Assembly: GCF_029813835.1 (NCBI RefSeq)
Contig: NZ_JARVKV010000073.1
Coordinates: 1-33,306, forward strand
Reading direction: 5' to 3'
Length of the DNA stretch: 33,306 nt
Source: Streptomyces sp. DH37
Lineage (GTDB): Bacteria > Actinomycetota > Actinomycetes > Streptomycetales > Streptomycetaceae
Made by a program: the position numbers and the translations under genes. Below the pieces are notes generated by a model. That model had not been told where the DNA came from. It saw nothing but the letters and a program-made list of their open reading frames with translations, and ran no database searches. Numbering within the stretch: position 1 is the stretch's first letter; each line of letters opens with the position of its first letter. Of the stretch, positions 1-7,739 are shown one piece after another.

Positions 1-885
1 GCCCTCGCCCTCCGGTCCGACGGGGCCGGGCGGGCCGCCCGGCCCCGTCGGACCGCCGTACGCCGCACCCGCCGCGCCCGCGGCGCCGGGGGCCGCGCCC
101 GCCCCCGCGCCGGCCACCGTGATCCGGACGCCCTGGTCCGCCAGCGCCTGGAGCTCCGCCGCCGCCCGCTCCTCGTGCTGCGGGGGCTCGTCGGTCACCA
201 GACGGGTGATGAGGTCCGGGGGCACCGTCTGGAACATCGTGTCGACGCCCAGCTTGGTGTGGTCCGCCAGGACGACGACCTCCGCCGCGGCCTGGACCAG
301 CGCCCTGTCCACGCTCGCCGACAGCATGTTGGAGGTGGACAGGCCGCGCTCGGCCGTCAGCCCGCTGCCGGACAGGAAGGCGCGCGAGACCCGCAGCCCC
401 TGGAGGGAATGCTCGGCGCCGCTGCCGACCAGCGCGTAGTTGGAGCCGCGCAGCGTACCGCCGGTCATCACGACCTCGACGCGGTTGGCGTGCGCCAGCG
501 CCTGTGCCACCAGCAGGGAGTTGGTGACCACGGTCAGACCGGGGACGCGTGCCAGGCGGCGCGCCAGCTCCTGCGTGGTCGTCCCGGCGCCGACGACGAC
601 GGCCTCGCCCTCTTCGACGAGGCTCGCGGCGGTGTCGGCGATCGCGCTCTTCTCGGCGGTCGCCAGATGGGCCTTCTGCGGGAAGCCGGACTCCCGTGTG
701 AAGCCGCCGGGCAGCACCGCGCCGCCGTGCCGGCGGTCCAGCAGTCCTTCCGCCTCCAGCGCCCGGACATCACGACGCACGGTCACTTCGGAGGTCTGGA
801 CGACACGCGCGAGTTCGCGGAGCGACACGGCTCCGTTGGCCCGCACCATTTCGAGGATCAGTTGACGACGTTCTGCAGCGAACAC
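1..885 (-). CDS. DeoR-family transcriptional regulator, 3' end off window
   Basis: I translated this frame by hand: it is open for 295 codons from GTG at 885 to the left edge, so the C-terminus is missing. The N-terminus (about residues 5-57) is a DeoR-type winged helix: ERRQLILEMV, then VSLRELARVVQTSEVTVRRD and the family hallmark RRHGGAVLPGG. The sensor domain follows with VGAGTTTQELARRL, VVTNSLLVA, VVMTGGTLRG and LADHTKLG, as in regulators that bind phosphorylated sugars. The domain ends near residue 245. The protein then runs into an Ala/Gly tract and a collagen-like Gly-Pro series (GGPTGPGGPPGPVGPEGEG), which is unusual; the family is normally about 250-260 residues. GTG at 885 has no Shine-Dalgarno but follows a -10 box (TACTGT, 893-898) by seven bases, so the mRNA is probably leaderless. 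Its position next to nucleoside genes makes it a candidate regulator of them. The ligand is unknown. Confidence 0.9.
   Translation of the reverse strand, partial: MFAAERRQLILEMVRANGAVSLRELARVVQTSEVTVRRDVRALEAEGLLDRRHGGAVLPGGFTRESGFPQKAHLATAEKSAIADTAASLVEEGEAVVVGAGTTTQELARRLARVPGLTVVTNSLLVAQALAHANRVEVVMTGGTLRGSNYALVGSGAEHSLQGLRVSRAFLSGSGLTAERGLSTSNMLSASVDRALVQAAAEVVVLADHTKLGVDTMFQTVPPDLITRLVTDEPPQHEERAAAELQALADQGVRITVAGAGAGAAPGAAGAAGAAYGGPTGPGGPPGPVGPEGEG
14..54. repeat. Perfect 19-bp inverted repeat inside the DeoR tail
   Basis: Bases 14-32 and 36-54 are perfect reverse complements around a 3-base loop (33-35). The repeat lies inside the open reading frame, in the part that encodes the Gly-Pro repeats. 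It would fold into a very stable RNA hairpin within the coding sequence. It may simply result from symmetric GGX/CCX proline-glycine codons, or it may attenuate or terminate transcription late in the gene. Confidence 0.6.
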
Positions 886-929
886 GAAACAGACAGTAAC
901 GCGGGCGACCGTCTGGTTTCAGCTGTTTC
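886..929 (-). promoter_or_regulatory. Promoter of the DeoR gene with GAAAC half-sites
   Basis: Reading on the minus strand there is a -35-like TGAAAC (916-921), a 17-base spacer and -10 TACTGT (893-898), seven bases before GTG. Around it lie GAAACAGAC (886-894), its near-inverse GTCTGGTTTC (911-920) and another CTGTTTC (923-929). These half-sites overlap the promoter and the probable +1. They suggest autoregulation by the DeoR protein, which is inference. The nucleoside-regulon palindrome CTACGCGCGTAG is absent here. Confidence 0.5.
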
Positions 930-1007
930 CACTGAATAACGGAAATTGTTCGTAGGGCGAACCCTGCCGTGGTATACGCGAACGACCCGGTGGAACCGGG
1001 CCGCAGG

Positions 1008-2447
1008 TCAGCTCCCCTCGGCGGTCTTCCGCGTCTGAAGCTGCCGCGCCACCTCGGCGATCGAACCCGACAGGGAGGGGTAGACCGTGAACGTGTTCGC
1101 GATCTGCTCGACCGTCAGGTTGTTGTCGACCGCTATCGAGATCGGGTGGATCAGCTCGCTGGCGCGCGGCGCCACCACCACGCCGCCGACCACGATCCCC
1201 GTGCCCGGGCGGCAGAACAGCTTCACGAAGCCGTCCCGGATGCCCTGCATCTTGGCCCGGGGATTGCGCAGCAGCGGCAGCTTGACGGCGCGGGCGTCGA
1301 TCCGGCCGGCGTCCACGTCGGCCTGCGAGTAGCCGACGGTGGCGATCTCGGGGTCGGTGAAGACGTTCGCCGAGACCGTCTTGAGGTCCAGCGGCGCCAC
1401 CGTCTCGCCCAGGAAGTGGTACATCGCGATCCGGCCCTGCATGGCCGCGACCGAGGCGAGCGCGAACACGCCCGTGCAGTCGCCGGCCGCGTAGACGCCG
1501 GGCGCGGTCGTGCGGGAGACCCGGTCGGTGCGGATGTGGCCGGAGTCCCTCAGCGCCACCCCGGCCTCCTCCAGGCCGATGCCGGAGGTGTTGGGGACGG
1601 CGCCGACGGCCATCAGGCAGTGGCTGCCGGTGATGACCCGGCCGTCGGAGAGGGTGACCTCCACCCGGTCCCCGACGCGCTTGACGGAGGCGGCCCGGGA
1701 GCGCGACATCACGTTCATGCCGCGGCGGCGGAAGACGTCCTCCAGCACGACCGCCGCGTCCGGGTCCTCGCCCGGCAGTACGCGGTCGCGCGAGGAGACC
1801 AGCGTCACCCGGGAGCCGAGCGCCTGGTAGGCGCCCGCGAACTCGGCGCCGGTGACGCCGGAGCCGACCACGATCAGCTCCTCGGGCTGCTCCTCGAGGT
1901 CGTACACCTGCGTCCAGTTCAGGATGCGCTCGCCGTCCGGCCTGGCGTCGGGGAGCTCGCGCGGCTTGCCGCCGGTGGCGATGAGCACGGCGTCGGCGGT
2001 CAGCCGCTCCTCGCTGCCGTCCGCGGCCCGCACCACGACCTCGCGCGAGCCGTCCGGCGCCTGGTGCGGCTCCAGCCGGCCGCGGCCGCGCATCACCCGG
2101 GCGCCGCCGCGGGTGACGGAGGCGGTGATGTCGTGCGACTGGGCGAGCGCCAGGCGCTTCACACGGCGGTTGACCTTCCCCAGGTCCACGCCGACGACGC
2201 GGGCCGGGCTGTCGGGGTCGGGGGTGCCGTCCTCGACGATGATGCCCAGCTCCTCGTAGGAGGAGTCGAAGTTCGTCATCACCTCCGCGGTGGCGATGAG
2301 CGTCTTGGAGGGGACGCAGTCGGTCAGCACCGACGCGCCGCCCAGACCGTCGCGGTCGACGACGGTCACCTCCGCTCCGAGCTGCGCGGCCACCAGGGCC
2401 GCCTCGTAGCCGCCGGGTCCACCACCGATGATCACGATCCGAGTCAC
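1008..2447 (-). CDS. FAD/NAD(P)-dependent quinone reductase, LpdA type
   Basis: 479 residues. GTG at 2447 places the FAD-binding fold (VIIGGGPGGYEAALVAAQLG) at residue 5; longer upstream frames add only low-complexity sequence. The architecture is that of the dihydrolipoamide dehydrogenase superfamily: FAD Rossmann domain, NAD(P) domain (IVVGSGVTGAEFAGAYQALG), second FAD motif (GVYAAGDCTG) and dimerisation domain. The redox disulfide CxxxxC is broken: the region reads GGASVLTDCVPSKTL, with Ser in place of the first Cys. The C-terminal HPxxxE catalytic pair is replaced (VYPSLSG). It therefore cannot be a true lipoamide dehydrogenase. This resembles mycobacterial LpdA (Rv3303c), a quinone reductase. 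It lies upstream of and codirectional with the DeoR gene, with a 122-base gap. Confidence 0.88.
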   Translation of the reverse strand: MTRIVIIGGGPGGYEAALVAAQLGAEVTVVDRDGLGGASVLTDCVPSKTLIATAEVMTNFDSSYEELGIIVEDGTPDPDSPARVVGVDLGKVNRRVKRLALAQSHDITASVTRGGARVMRGRGRLEPHQAPDGSREVVVRAADGSEERLTADAVLIATGGKPRELPDARPDGERILNWTQVYDLEEQPEELIVVGSGVTGAEFAGAYQALGSRVTLVSSRDRVLPGEDPDAAVVLEDVFRRRGMNVMSRSRAASVKRVGDRVEVTLSDGRVITGSHCLMAVGAVPNTSGIGLEEAGVALRDSGHIRTDRVSRTTAPGVYAAGDCTGVFALASVAAMQGRIAMYHFLGETVAPLDLKTVSANVFTDPEIATVGYSQADVDAGRIDARAVKLPLLRNPRAKMQGIRDGFVKLFCRPGTGIVVGGVVVAPRASELIHPISIAVDNNLTVEQIANTFTVYPSLSGSIAEVARQLQTRKTAEGS

Positions 2448-2564
2448 GTACCCCAGTCTCGCACGGGCCCCGCGGCCCCCGGCCACCACCCGCCGGGCCC
2501 GTGACGGCGGCCACACCGGGCGGCGGACGCCGCTCGTCCGCGCCCTCGGCTATACCCTCGTCGC

Positions 2565-3002
2565 ATGTCGCTCTACGCCGCATACGCCGGAAACCTCGAC
2601 GCCCGGTTGATGTCCCGCCGCGCCCCGCACTCCCCGCTGCGCGGCACCGGGTGGCTCAGCGGCTGGCGGCTGACCTTCGGCGGTGAGCACATGGGCTGGG
2701 AGGGGTCGCTGGCGACCATCGTCGAGGCCCCGAAGGCGACGGTCTTCGTGGCGCTGTACGACATCGCGCCCATGGACGAGGACTCCATGGACCGCTGGGA
2801 GGGCGTCGGCATGGACGTCTACCGGCGCATGCGGGTGCGGGTGCACACCCTGGACGGCGACGAGCCGGCGTGGTGCTACGTCCTCAACGGCTACGAGGGC
2901 GGGCTGCCCTCGGCCCGCTACCTGGGCGAGATCGCCGACGCGGCGGAGTCCGCCGGCGCGCCCCACGACTACGTGACGGAGCTGCGCAAGCGCCCCTGCT
3001 GA
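2565..3002 (+). CDS. Gamma-glutamylcyclotransferase-like protein
   Basis: 145 residues. The N-terminus SLYAAYAGNLDARLM matches the substrate-loop motif of the GGCT/AIG2 fold, where the usual form is YxxYGxNL. A central acidic stretch (MDRWEGVGMDVYRR) resembles the WEG..YxR segment carrying the catalytic acid in this superfamily. The substrate is unknown. Family members make 5-oxoproline from gamma-glutamyl compounds, but many bacterial paralogues are uncharacterised. There is no Shine-Dalgarno; TACCCT at 2553-2558 sits seven bases before ATG, so the transcript is probably leaderless. The gene is divergent from the flavoprotein gene (117-base gap) and 89 bases upstream of the nucleoside phosphorylase, which has its own promoter. 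Confidence 0.8.
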   Translation: MSLYAAYAGNLDARLMSRRAPHSPLRGTGWLSGWRLTFGGEHMGWEGSLATIVEAPKATVFVALYDIAPMDEDSMDRWEGVGMDVYRRMRVRVHTLDGDEPAWCYVLNGYEGGLPSARYLGEIADAAESAGAPHDYVTELRKRPC

Positions 3003-3054
3003 GCGGTTTCCGGCCGGTTCCGGCCGTTCGGGGGACCACTCATCGGACACCCGT

Positions 3055-3084
3055 CTACGCGCGTAGGCGATAACCGGCTACCCT
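3055..3084 (+). promoter_or_regulatory. Operator CTACGCGCGTAG plus -10 of the purine nucleoside phosphorylase gene
   Basis: The 12-bp perfect palindrome occupies 3055-3066. A -10 box TACCCT lies at 3079-3084, and GTG (3092) begins eight bases after it, which implies a leaderless mRNA. The palindrome covers the place where the -35 element should be, so a bound protein would block or recruit polymerase. This is one of four exact copies in the window, all before nucleoside genes. Confidence 0.8.
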
Positions 3085-3091
3085 CATCCGC

Positions 3092-3913
3092 GTGAACGCA
3101 TCTGCCACCACGGACTACTCCGGCGAGCCGTACGCCGCCGCCGACGCCGCCGCGGCCCGCCTCCGCGAACTGACCGGCGCGGAGACCCACGACGTCGCCC
3201 TGGTCATGGGCTCGGGCTGGGTGCCGGCCGCCGACGCGCTCGGGGAGCCGGACCACGAGTTCCCGGTCACCGACCTCCCCGGCTTCCCGCCGCCGGCGGT
3301 GGAGGGCCACGCCGGAAAGGTCCGCTCGCACCGGCTCGGGGAGAAGCGGGCGCTGGTCTTCCTCGGCCGCACCCACTTCTACGAGGGCCGCGGTGTCGCG
3401 TCCGTCGCCCACGGGGTCCGCTCGGCCGTGGCCGCGGGCTGCAAGACCGTCGTGCTGACCAACGGCTGCGGCGGGCTGCGCGCCGGAATGCGCCCCGGGC
3501 AGCCGGTCCTCATCCGGGACCACATCAACCTGACCGGCGTCTCGCCGATCGTCGGCGCCAACTTCGTCGACCTCACCGACCTGTACTCGCCGCGGCTGCG
3601 CACGCTGTGCCAGGAGGTGGACGCCACCCTGGAGGAGGGCGTCTACGTCCAGTTCCCCGGCCCGCACTACGAGACGCCCGCCGAGATCGGCATGGTCCGG
3701 GCGATCGGCGGCGACCTGGTGGGCATGTCCACCGTCCTGGAGGCGATCGCCGCCCGCGAGGCGGGCGCCGAGGTGCTGGGCATCTCCCTGGTCACCAACC
3801 TGGCCGCGGGCATGACCGGCGAGCCGCTGAACCACGAGGAGGTCCTCCAGGCGGGCCGCGACTCGGCCGCCCGGATGGGCTCGCTGCTGGCCCAGGTCCT
3901 CAGGCGCATCTGA
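3092..3913 (+). CDS. punA: Purine nucleoside phosphorylase, trimeric (PNP/MTAP) type
   Basis: 273 residues, the usual size for trimeric PNP. The enzyme splits (deoxy)inosine and (deoxy)guanosine with phosphate to the base and (deoxy)ribose-1-phosphate in the cytoplasm. Visible motifs in order: VMGSGWVPAAD (phosphate-binding Ser near residue 34), GRTHFYEGRG (about 91-100), LTNGCGGLR (about 122-130), FPGPHYETPAEI (purine/ribose contacts, about 188-199), VGMSTVLEA and the late SLVTNLAAGM, whose Asn is typical of enzymes preferring 6-oxopurines. GTG at 3092 gives a transcript starting at the start codon, and the regulon palindrome lies just upstream. It would use inosine made by the adenosine deaminase at 17-18 kb. 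Confidence 0.93.
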   Translation: MNASATTDYSGEPYAAADAAAARLRELTGAETHDVALVMGSGWVPAADALGEPDHEFPVTDLPGFPPPAVEGHAGKVRSHRLGEKRALVFLGRTHFYEGRGVASVAHGVRSAVAAGCKTVVLTNGCGGLRAGMRPGQPVLIRDHINLTGVSPIVGANFVDLTDLYSPRLRTLCQEVDATLEEGVYVQFPGPHYETPAEIGMVRAIGGDLVGMSTVLEAIAAREAGAEVLGISLVTNLAAGMTGEPLNHEEVLQAGRDSAARMGSLLAQVLRRI

Positions 3914-4157
3914 CGCCGTCCGGCGGTACGGATCCGGCGGTACGGGTGGTGTGCGGCCGCGCGCGGCCGGAAACCCGGCCGGTCCCGCGGCGCCCCCGGG
4001 GACCCGGACGGCCCACCCTCCGGCGGTCGCGCGGGGCGCACCGGGTAGCGGTGGACGAGGAGGCCCGCGCCCACCGGCGCGGGAGCGCAGCGAAGCAGCG
4101 AAGCAGGAGCGGCGTACCGCGCCGCCCGTGAGGCGACACGCGAGAGGCGGAGAAACC

Positions 4158-5831
4158 GTGGCAACCGTGCACGAGGATCTGACCGCGCAGGCACAGTCCT
4201 GGCTGGCCGAGGACCCCGATCCGGAGACCCGGGAGGAGCTGGCCGGGCTCGTCGAGGCGGGGGACGTGGAGGAACTGGCCGCCCGCTTCTCCGGCACCCT
4301 GCGGTTCGGCACCGCCGGGCTGCGCGGGGAGCTGGGCGCGGGGCCGATGCGGATGAACCGCGCGGTCGTCATCCGGGCCGCGGCCGGGCTCGCGGCGTAC
4401 CTGCGGAAGCACGGCCACGACGGCGGCCTGGTCGTCGTCGGGTACGACGCCCGCCACAAGAGCGCCGACTTCGCGCGCGACACCGCCGCCGTGATGGTCG
4501 GCGCCGGGCTGCGGGCCGCCCTGCTGCCCCGCCCCCTGCCCACGCCCGTCCTGGCCTTCGCCATCCGGCACCTGGGGGCCGTCGCGGGCGTCACCGTCAC
4601 CGCGAGCCACAACCCGCCGCGCGACAACGGCTACAAGGTCTACCTCGGCGAGGGCTCCCAGATCGTGCCGCCCGCCGACGCCGAGATCGCCGACGAGATC
4701 GCCTCCATCGGCTCGCTCGCGGACGTCCCGCGCGCCGGGTCGGGCTGGGAGACGCTCGGCGAGGAGGTCGTCGACGCCTATCTGGACCGGGCGGCCTCCG
4801 TCCTCACCGCCGGCGGGCCCCGGAACGTGAGGATCGTCCACACCTCGCTGCACGGCGTGGGCGGCGCCACGGTCGCGGCGGCCTTCGAGCGCGCGGGCTT
4901 CCCCGCCCCGGTGCAGGTCGCCGAGCAGGCCGAGCCCGACCCCGACTTCCCGACCGTGGCCTTCCCCAACCCGGAGGAGCCCGGTGCGATGGACCTGGCC
5001 TTCGCCACCGCCCGCGAGCACCAGCCGGACCTGGTGATCGCCAACGACCCCGACGCCGACCGCTGCGCGGTGGCCGTCCCCGACCCGGGCGCGGACGCGG
5101 GCTGGCGGATGCTGCGCGGCGACGAGGTGGGCGCGCTGCTGGCCACCCACCTGGTGCACAAGCGGGCGCGGGGCGCCTTCGCCACCACGATCGTCTCCTC
5201 CTCCCTGCTGTCGCGCATCGCGGCGGCGGCGGGCGCGCGGTACACCGAGACGCTGACCGGCTTCAAGTGGCTGGCCCGCGTGGACGGCCTGCGCTACGCC
5301 TACGAGGAGGCGCTGGGCTACTGCGTCGATCCCGAGGGCGTGCGCGACAAGGACGGCGTCACGGCGGCGCTGCTCGTCGCCGAGCTGGCCGCCGAGCTGA
5401 AGGAGCGGGGGCGCTCCCTGACCGAGCTGCTGGACGACATCGCGGTGGAGTACGGGCTGCACGCCACCGACCAGCTCTCGGTGCGGGTGGAGGACCTGTC
5501 CCTGATCGCCGACGCGATGCGCCGGCTGCGGGAGGCGCCGCCGGCCACGCTGGCCGGTCTGACGGTGACCTCGGCCGAGGACCTGGCCCGGGGCAGCGCC
5601 GCCCTCCCGCCGACCGACGGCCTGCGCTACCGGCTGGCGGGCGAGCCCCGGCAGGGGGTCACCGGCGCCCGGGTCGTCGTCCGCCCCAGCGGCACGGAGC
5701 CGAAGCTGAAGTGCTACCTGGAGGCGGTCGTCTCCGTGGCGGACGCCTCGGACCTGGCCGCGGCCCGCGCCACGGCGGACCGGGTGCTGGGCGGCCTCAG
5801 GGCCGACCTCGCCGCCGCGGCGGGCATCTGA
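4158..5831 (+). CDS. Phospho-sugar mutase, PGM2/PgcA type; probable phosphopentomutase
   Basis: 557 residues. GTG at 4158 has GGAG (4149-4152) five bases upstream, and the frame before it has no family features. It has all the alpha-D-phosphohexomutase landmarks: an early FGTAGLRG motif, the catalytic serine loop TASHNPPRDNGYK (about 148-160), the metal loop NDPDADRCAV (about 296-305), sugar-ring loop EEALGY followed by DKDGV, and the phosphate loop RPSGTEPK (about 508-515). The length and the TASHNP..DNGYKVY / DKDGV pattern fit the PGM2-PgcA branch, which includes mammalian phosphopentomutase. It is commonly labelled phosphomannomutase. Lying between a nucleoside phosphorylase and deoC, with no DeoB-type enzyme visible, it probably interconverts (deoxy)ribose-1- and 5-phosphate. 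That step is inference. Confidence 0.88.
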   Translation: MATVHEDLTAQAQSWLAEDPDPETREELAGLVEAGDVEELAARFSGTLRFGTAGLRGELGAGPMRMNRAVVIRAAAGLAAYLRKHGHDGGLVVVGYDARHKSADFARDTAAVMVGAGLRAALLPRPLPTPVLAFAIRHLGAVAGVTVTASHNPPRDNGYKVYLGEGSQIVPPADAEIADEIASIGSLADVPRAGSGWETLGEEVVDAYLDRAASVLTAGGPRNVRIVHTSLHGVGGATVAAAFERAGFPAPVQVAEQAEPDPDFPTVAFPNPEEPGAMDLAFATAREHQPDLVIANDPDADRCAVAVPDPGADAGWRMLRGDEVGALLATHLVHKRARGAFATTIVSSSLLSRIAAAAGARYTETLTGFKWLARVDGLRYAYEEALGYCVDPEGVRDKDGVTAALLVAELAAELKERGRSLTELLDDIAVEYGLHATDQLSVRVEDLSLIADAMRRLREAPPATLAGLTVTSAEDLARGSAALPPTDGLRYRLAGEPRQGVTGARVVVRPSGTEPKLKCYLEAVVSVADASDLAAARATADRVLGGLRADLAAAAGI

Positions 5832-5883
5832 CGCGCGGGCCCCGGACGGCTCCCGGGCGCCGGGGCGCCTCCGGGCGTCCCGG

Positions 5884-5947
5884 CGTCCGGAGGGGCGGGC
5901 GTCCGGAGGGGCGGGCGTCCGGAGGGGCGGGCGTCCGGAGAGGCGGG
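5884..5947. repeat. Four tandem copies of a 16-bp GC-rich repeat
   Basis: The unit CGTCCGGAGGGGCGGG is repeated at 5884, 5900, 5916 and 5932; the last copy has one substitution (GGAGAGG). It fills the gap between the convergent mutase and PH-domain genes. It may act in transcription termination, or be a neutral minisatellite useful for strain typing. Confidence 0.85.
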
Positions 5948-5956
5948 GGCGGGGCG

Positions 5957-6577
5957 TCAGCCCTGGAGCAGCAGGACCAGCAGGGCCACCCCGCCGACCA
6001 CCGCCGGGACCAGGATCTCGTAGGCCCAGCGGACGGCCGGGGCGCCCTGCGCCCCCTCGTCGGAGGCGTGGCGCTCGGCCAGGAGGCGGATCTCGTCGAC
6101 GGCCTGGTCGGCCTGGGCCCGGTAGCCCCGGCTCCCGGCGTGCTCGGGGGCGAACACCGCGCCGGGGCCCGACAGGTTCGCCGAGGCCGGGCCCCCGCCG
6201 TGCCGCAGCGCCTTCTTGCGCTGGCGCAGCGAGACCGGGATCGCCCACATCTGGTACTTGCCGTCGCCCGCGTAGACCTCGGCGGAGTACGCGGCCCGCA
6301 CGCCCTCGACCGACGCCCACGGCAGCGTGATGGTGCGGAACGGGTTGCGCACCCGCAGCCGCTCGCGCCCCGCGTACACGGCGGGCCGCAGGGAGAAGGC
6401 GAAGATCAGCGGCGCGAACGTCACCAGCGCGGCCAGCGAGATCCAGCGGGTGCGGCCCTCGCCGTTGAGGACCCCGTCGGCGGCGAGCAGCACGACGAGC
6501 ACCAGCAGCAGGGAGCCCCCCACCATCCCCAGGCCGGAGCGGTAGGTGTGGTCTGCGTACCTGGTCTGCTCACTCAT
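5957..6577 (-). CDS. PH-domain membrane protein
   Basis: 206 residues from ATG at 6577 (MSEQTRYADHTYRSGLG). Two hydrophobic segments near the N-terminus (MVGGSLLLVLVVLLAADGV and ISLAALVTFAPLIFAFSL) are followed by a bacterial pleckstrin-like domain: RPAVYAGRERLRVRNPFRTI, then LPWASVEGVRA, and a strand ending in YQMWAIPVSLRQRKK. A final hydrophobic segment (LVPAVVGGVALLVLLLQG) ends the protein. This matches the actinobacterial PH-domain family (bPH_6-like), whose function is unknown. The gene converges on the mutase gene and is divergent from deoC, with about 95 bases to the deoC -35. Confidence 0.82.
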   Translation of the reverse strand: MSEQTRYADHTYRSGLGMVGGSLLLVLVVLLAADGVLNGEGRTRWISLAALVTFAPLIFAFSLRPAVYAGRERLRVRNPFRTITLPWASVEGVRAAYSAEVYAGDGKYQMWAIPVSLRQRKKALRHGGGPASANLSGPGAVFAPEHAGSRGYRAQADQAVDEIRLLAERHASDEGAQGAPAVRWAYEILVPAVVGGVALLVLLLQG

Positions 6578-6672
6578 GCCCCCGATTCTGCCTGACCCCG
6601 TCGCACGCGCGTCCGGGCGGTGAGGCGCCTCCGGGCCCGCCCGGGGATCCGCCCGGAACCGAGGGGAGGGGG

Positions 6673-6702
6673 ATGACAGTTTGCTACGCGCGTAGATATG
6701 CT
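6673..6702 (+). promoter_or_regulatory. deoC promoter with operator in the spacer
   Basis: A -35 ATGACA (6673-6678), an 18-base spacer and -10 TATGCT (6697-6702) make a good housekeeping promoter. The exact palindrome CTACGCGCGTAG (6684-6695) lies inside the spacer, ending one base before the -10, an ideal repressor position. The +1 falls at GTG 6709. The in-frame ATG at 6673 is therefore part of the -35 box, not a start codon. Confidence 0.85.
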
Positions 6703-6708
6703 CCTCTG

Positions 6709-7734
6709 GTGACCATGCCTGCCACGTCTCCCACCACACCCGCCGCGCCGCCTCCGGCACAGCCTTCCGCAGTGCCTCCGGAACTGGCCGACGCGACCGC
6801 GTCCGACGCCGCGCTGCGCCGCTTCCTGCACGGTCTGCCCGGGGTCGACGCGGTCGGCCTCGAGGCCCGCGCCGCCCAGCTCGGCACCCGTTCGATCAAG
6901 ACCACGGCGAAGGCGTACGCCATCGACCTCGCCATCTCGATGATCGACCTGACGACCCTGGAGGGCGCCGACACCCCGAGCAAGGTCCGGGCGCTGTGCG
7001 CCAAGGGCGTCAACCCCGACCCCACCGACCGCACCGTGCCGAAGGTCGCCGCGATCTGCGTCTACCCGGACATGGTGGCCACCGCCAAGGAGGCCCTGGC
7101 CGCCGGCGGCGGGCGGGACGTCAAGGTCGCCTCCGTGGCCACCGCCTTCCCCGCCGGCCGGGCCGCGCTGGACGTCAAGCTGGCGGACACCCGCGACGCG
7201 GTGGCGGCCGGGGCCGACGAGATCGACATGGTGATCGACCGGGGCGCCTTCCTCTCCGGCCGCTACCTGCGGGTCCTCGAGGAGATCAGGGCCGTGAAGG
7301 AGGCGTGCGCCCGCGCCGGCGGCGAGGACGCGCACCTGAAGGTGATCTTCGAGAACGGCGAGCTGTCCACGTACGACAACATCCGCCGCGCCTCCTGGCT
7401 GGCGATGCTCGCCGGCGCCGACGTCATCAAGACCTCCACCGGCAAGGTCGCGGTCAACGCCACCCCGGCGAACACCCTGGTGATGCTGGAGGCCGTCCGC
7501 GACTTCCGCGCCGCCACCGGCACGCAGGTCGGGGTCAAGCCTGCGGGCGGCATCCGCACCACCAAGGACGCGATTCGGTACCTGGTGATGGTGAACGAGG
7601 TCCTCGGCGACGACTGGCTGCACCCCGACTGGTTCCGCTTCGGCGCCTCCAGTCTCCTCAACGACCTGCTGATGCAGCGCCAGAAGCTGACCACCGGGCG
7701 CTACTCCGGCCCCGACTACGTGACGGTGGACTGA
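6709..7734 (+). CDS. deoC: Deoxyribose-phosphate aldolase
   Basis: 341 residues from GTG 6709; ATG 6715 is a possible alternative. The enzyme cleaves 2-deoxyribose-5-phosphate to acetaldehyde and glyceraldehyde-3-phosphate. The class I aldolase lysine is in VIKTSTGKVAVNAT (about residue 240) and the second lysine in VGVKPAGGIRTTKD. Other family motifs are AKAYAIDLAISMIDLTTLEG and ADEIDMVIDRGAFLSG. It is longer than E. coli DeoC (259) because of an N-terminal extension rich in Ala/Pro. It starts a three-gene operon: five bases separate it from the aldehyde dehydrogenase, which would consume the acetaldehyde. Its own promoter carries the shared palindrome. Confidence 0.95.
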   Translation: MTMPATSPTTPAAPPPAQPSAVPPELADATASDAALRRFLHGLPGVDAVGLEARAAQLGTRSIKTTAKAYAIDLAISMIDLTTLEGADTPSKVRALCAKGVNPDPTDRTVPKVAAICVYPDMVATAKEALAAGGGRDVKVASVATAFPAGRAALDVKLADTRDAVAAGADEIDMVIDRGAFLSGRYLRVLEEIRAVKEACARAGGEDAHLKVIFENGELSTYDNIRRASWLAMLAGADVIKTSTGKVAVNATPANTLVMLEAVRDFRAATGTQVGVKPAGGIRTTKDAIRYLVMVNEVLGDDWLHPDWFRFGASSLLNDLLMQRQKLTTGRYSGPDYVTVD

Positions 7735-7739
7735 TCACG

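Noticed and set aside
919..2583. Long alternative frames across the Lpd-like gene and similar ones across the other genes
   Set aside because: Arg/Gly/Ala/Pro-rich translations without motifs, in shadow of recognisable proteins.
5884..5947. CRISPR array
   Set aside because: The 16-bp units are directly adjacent with no spacers.
6673..6708. ATG 6673 as the deoC start
   Set aside because: It would translate the -35 box, operator and -10 box; the downstream GTG fits a leaderless transcript.
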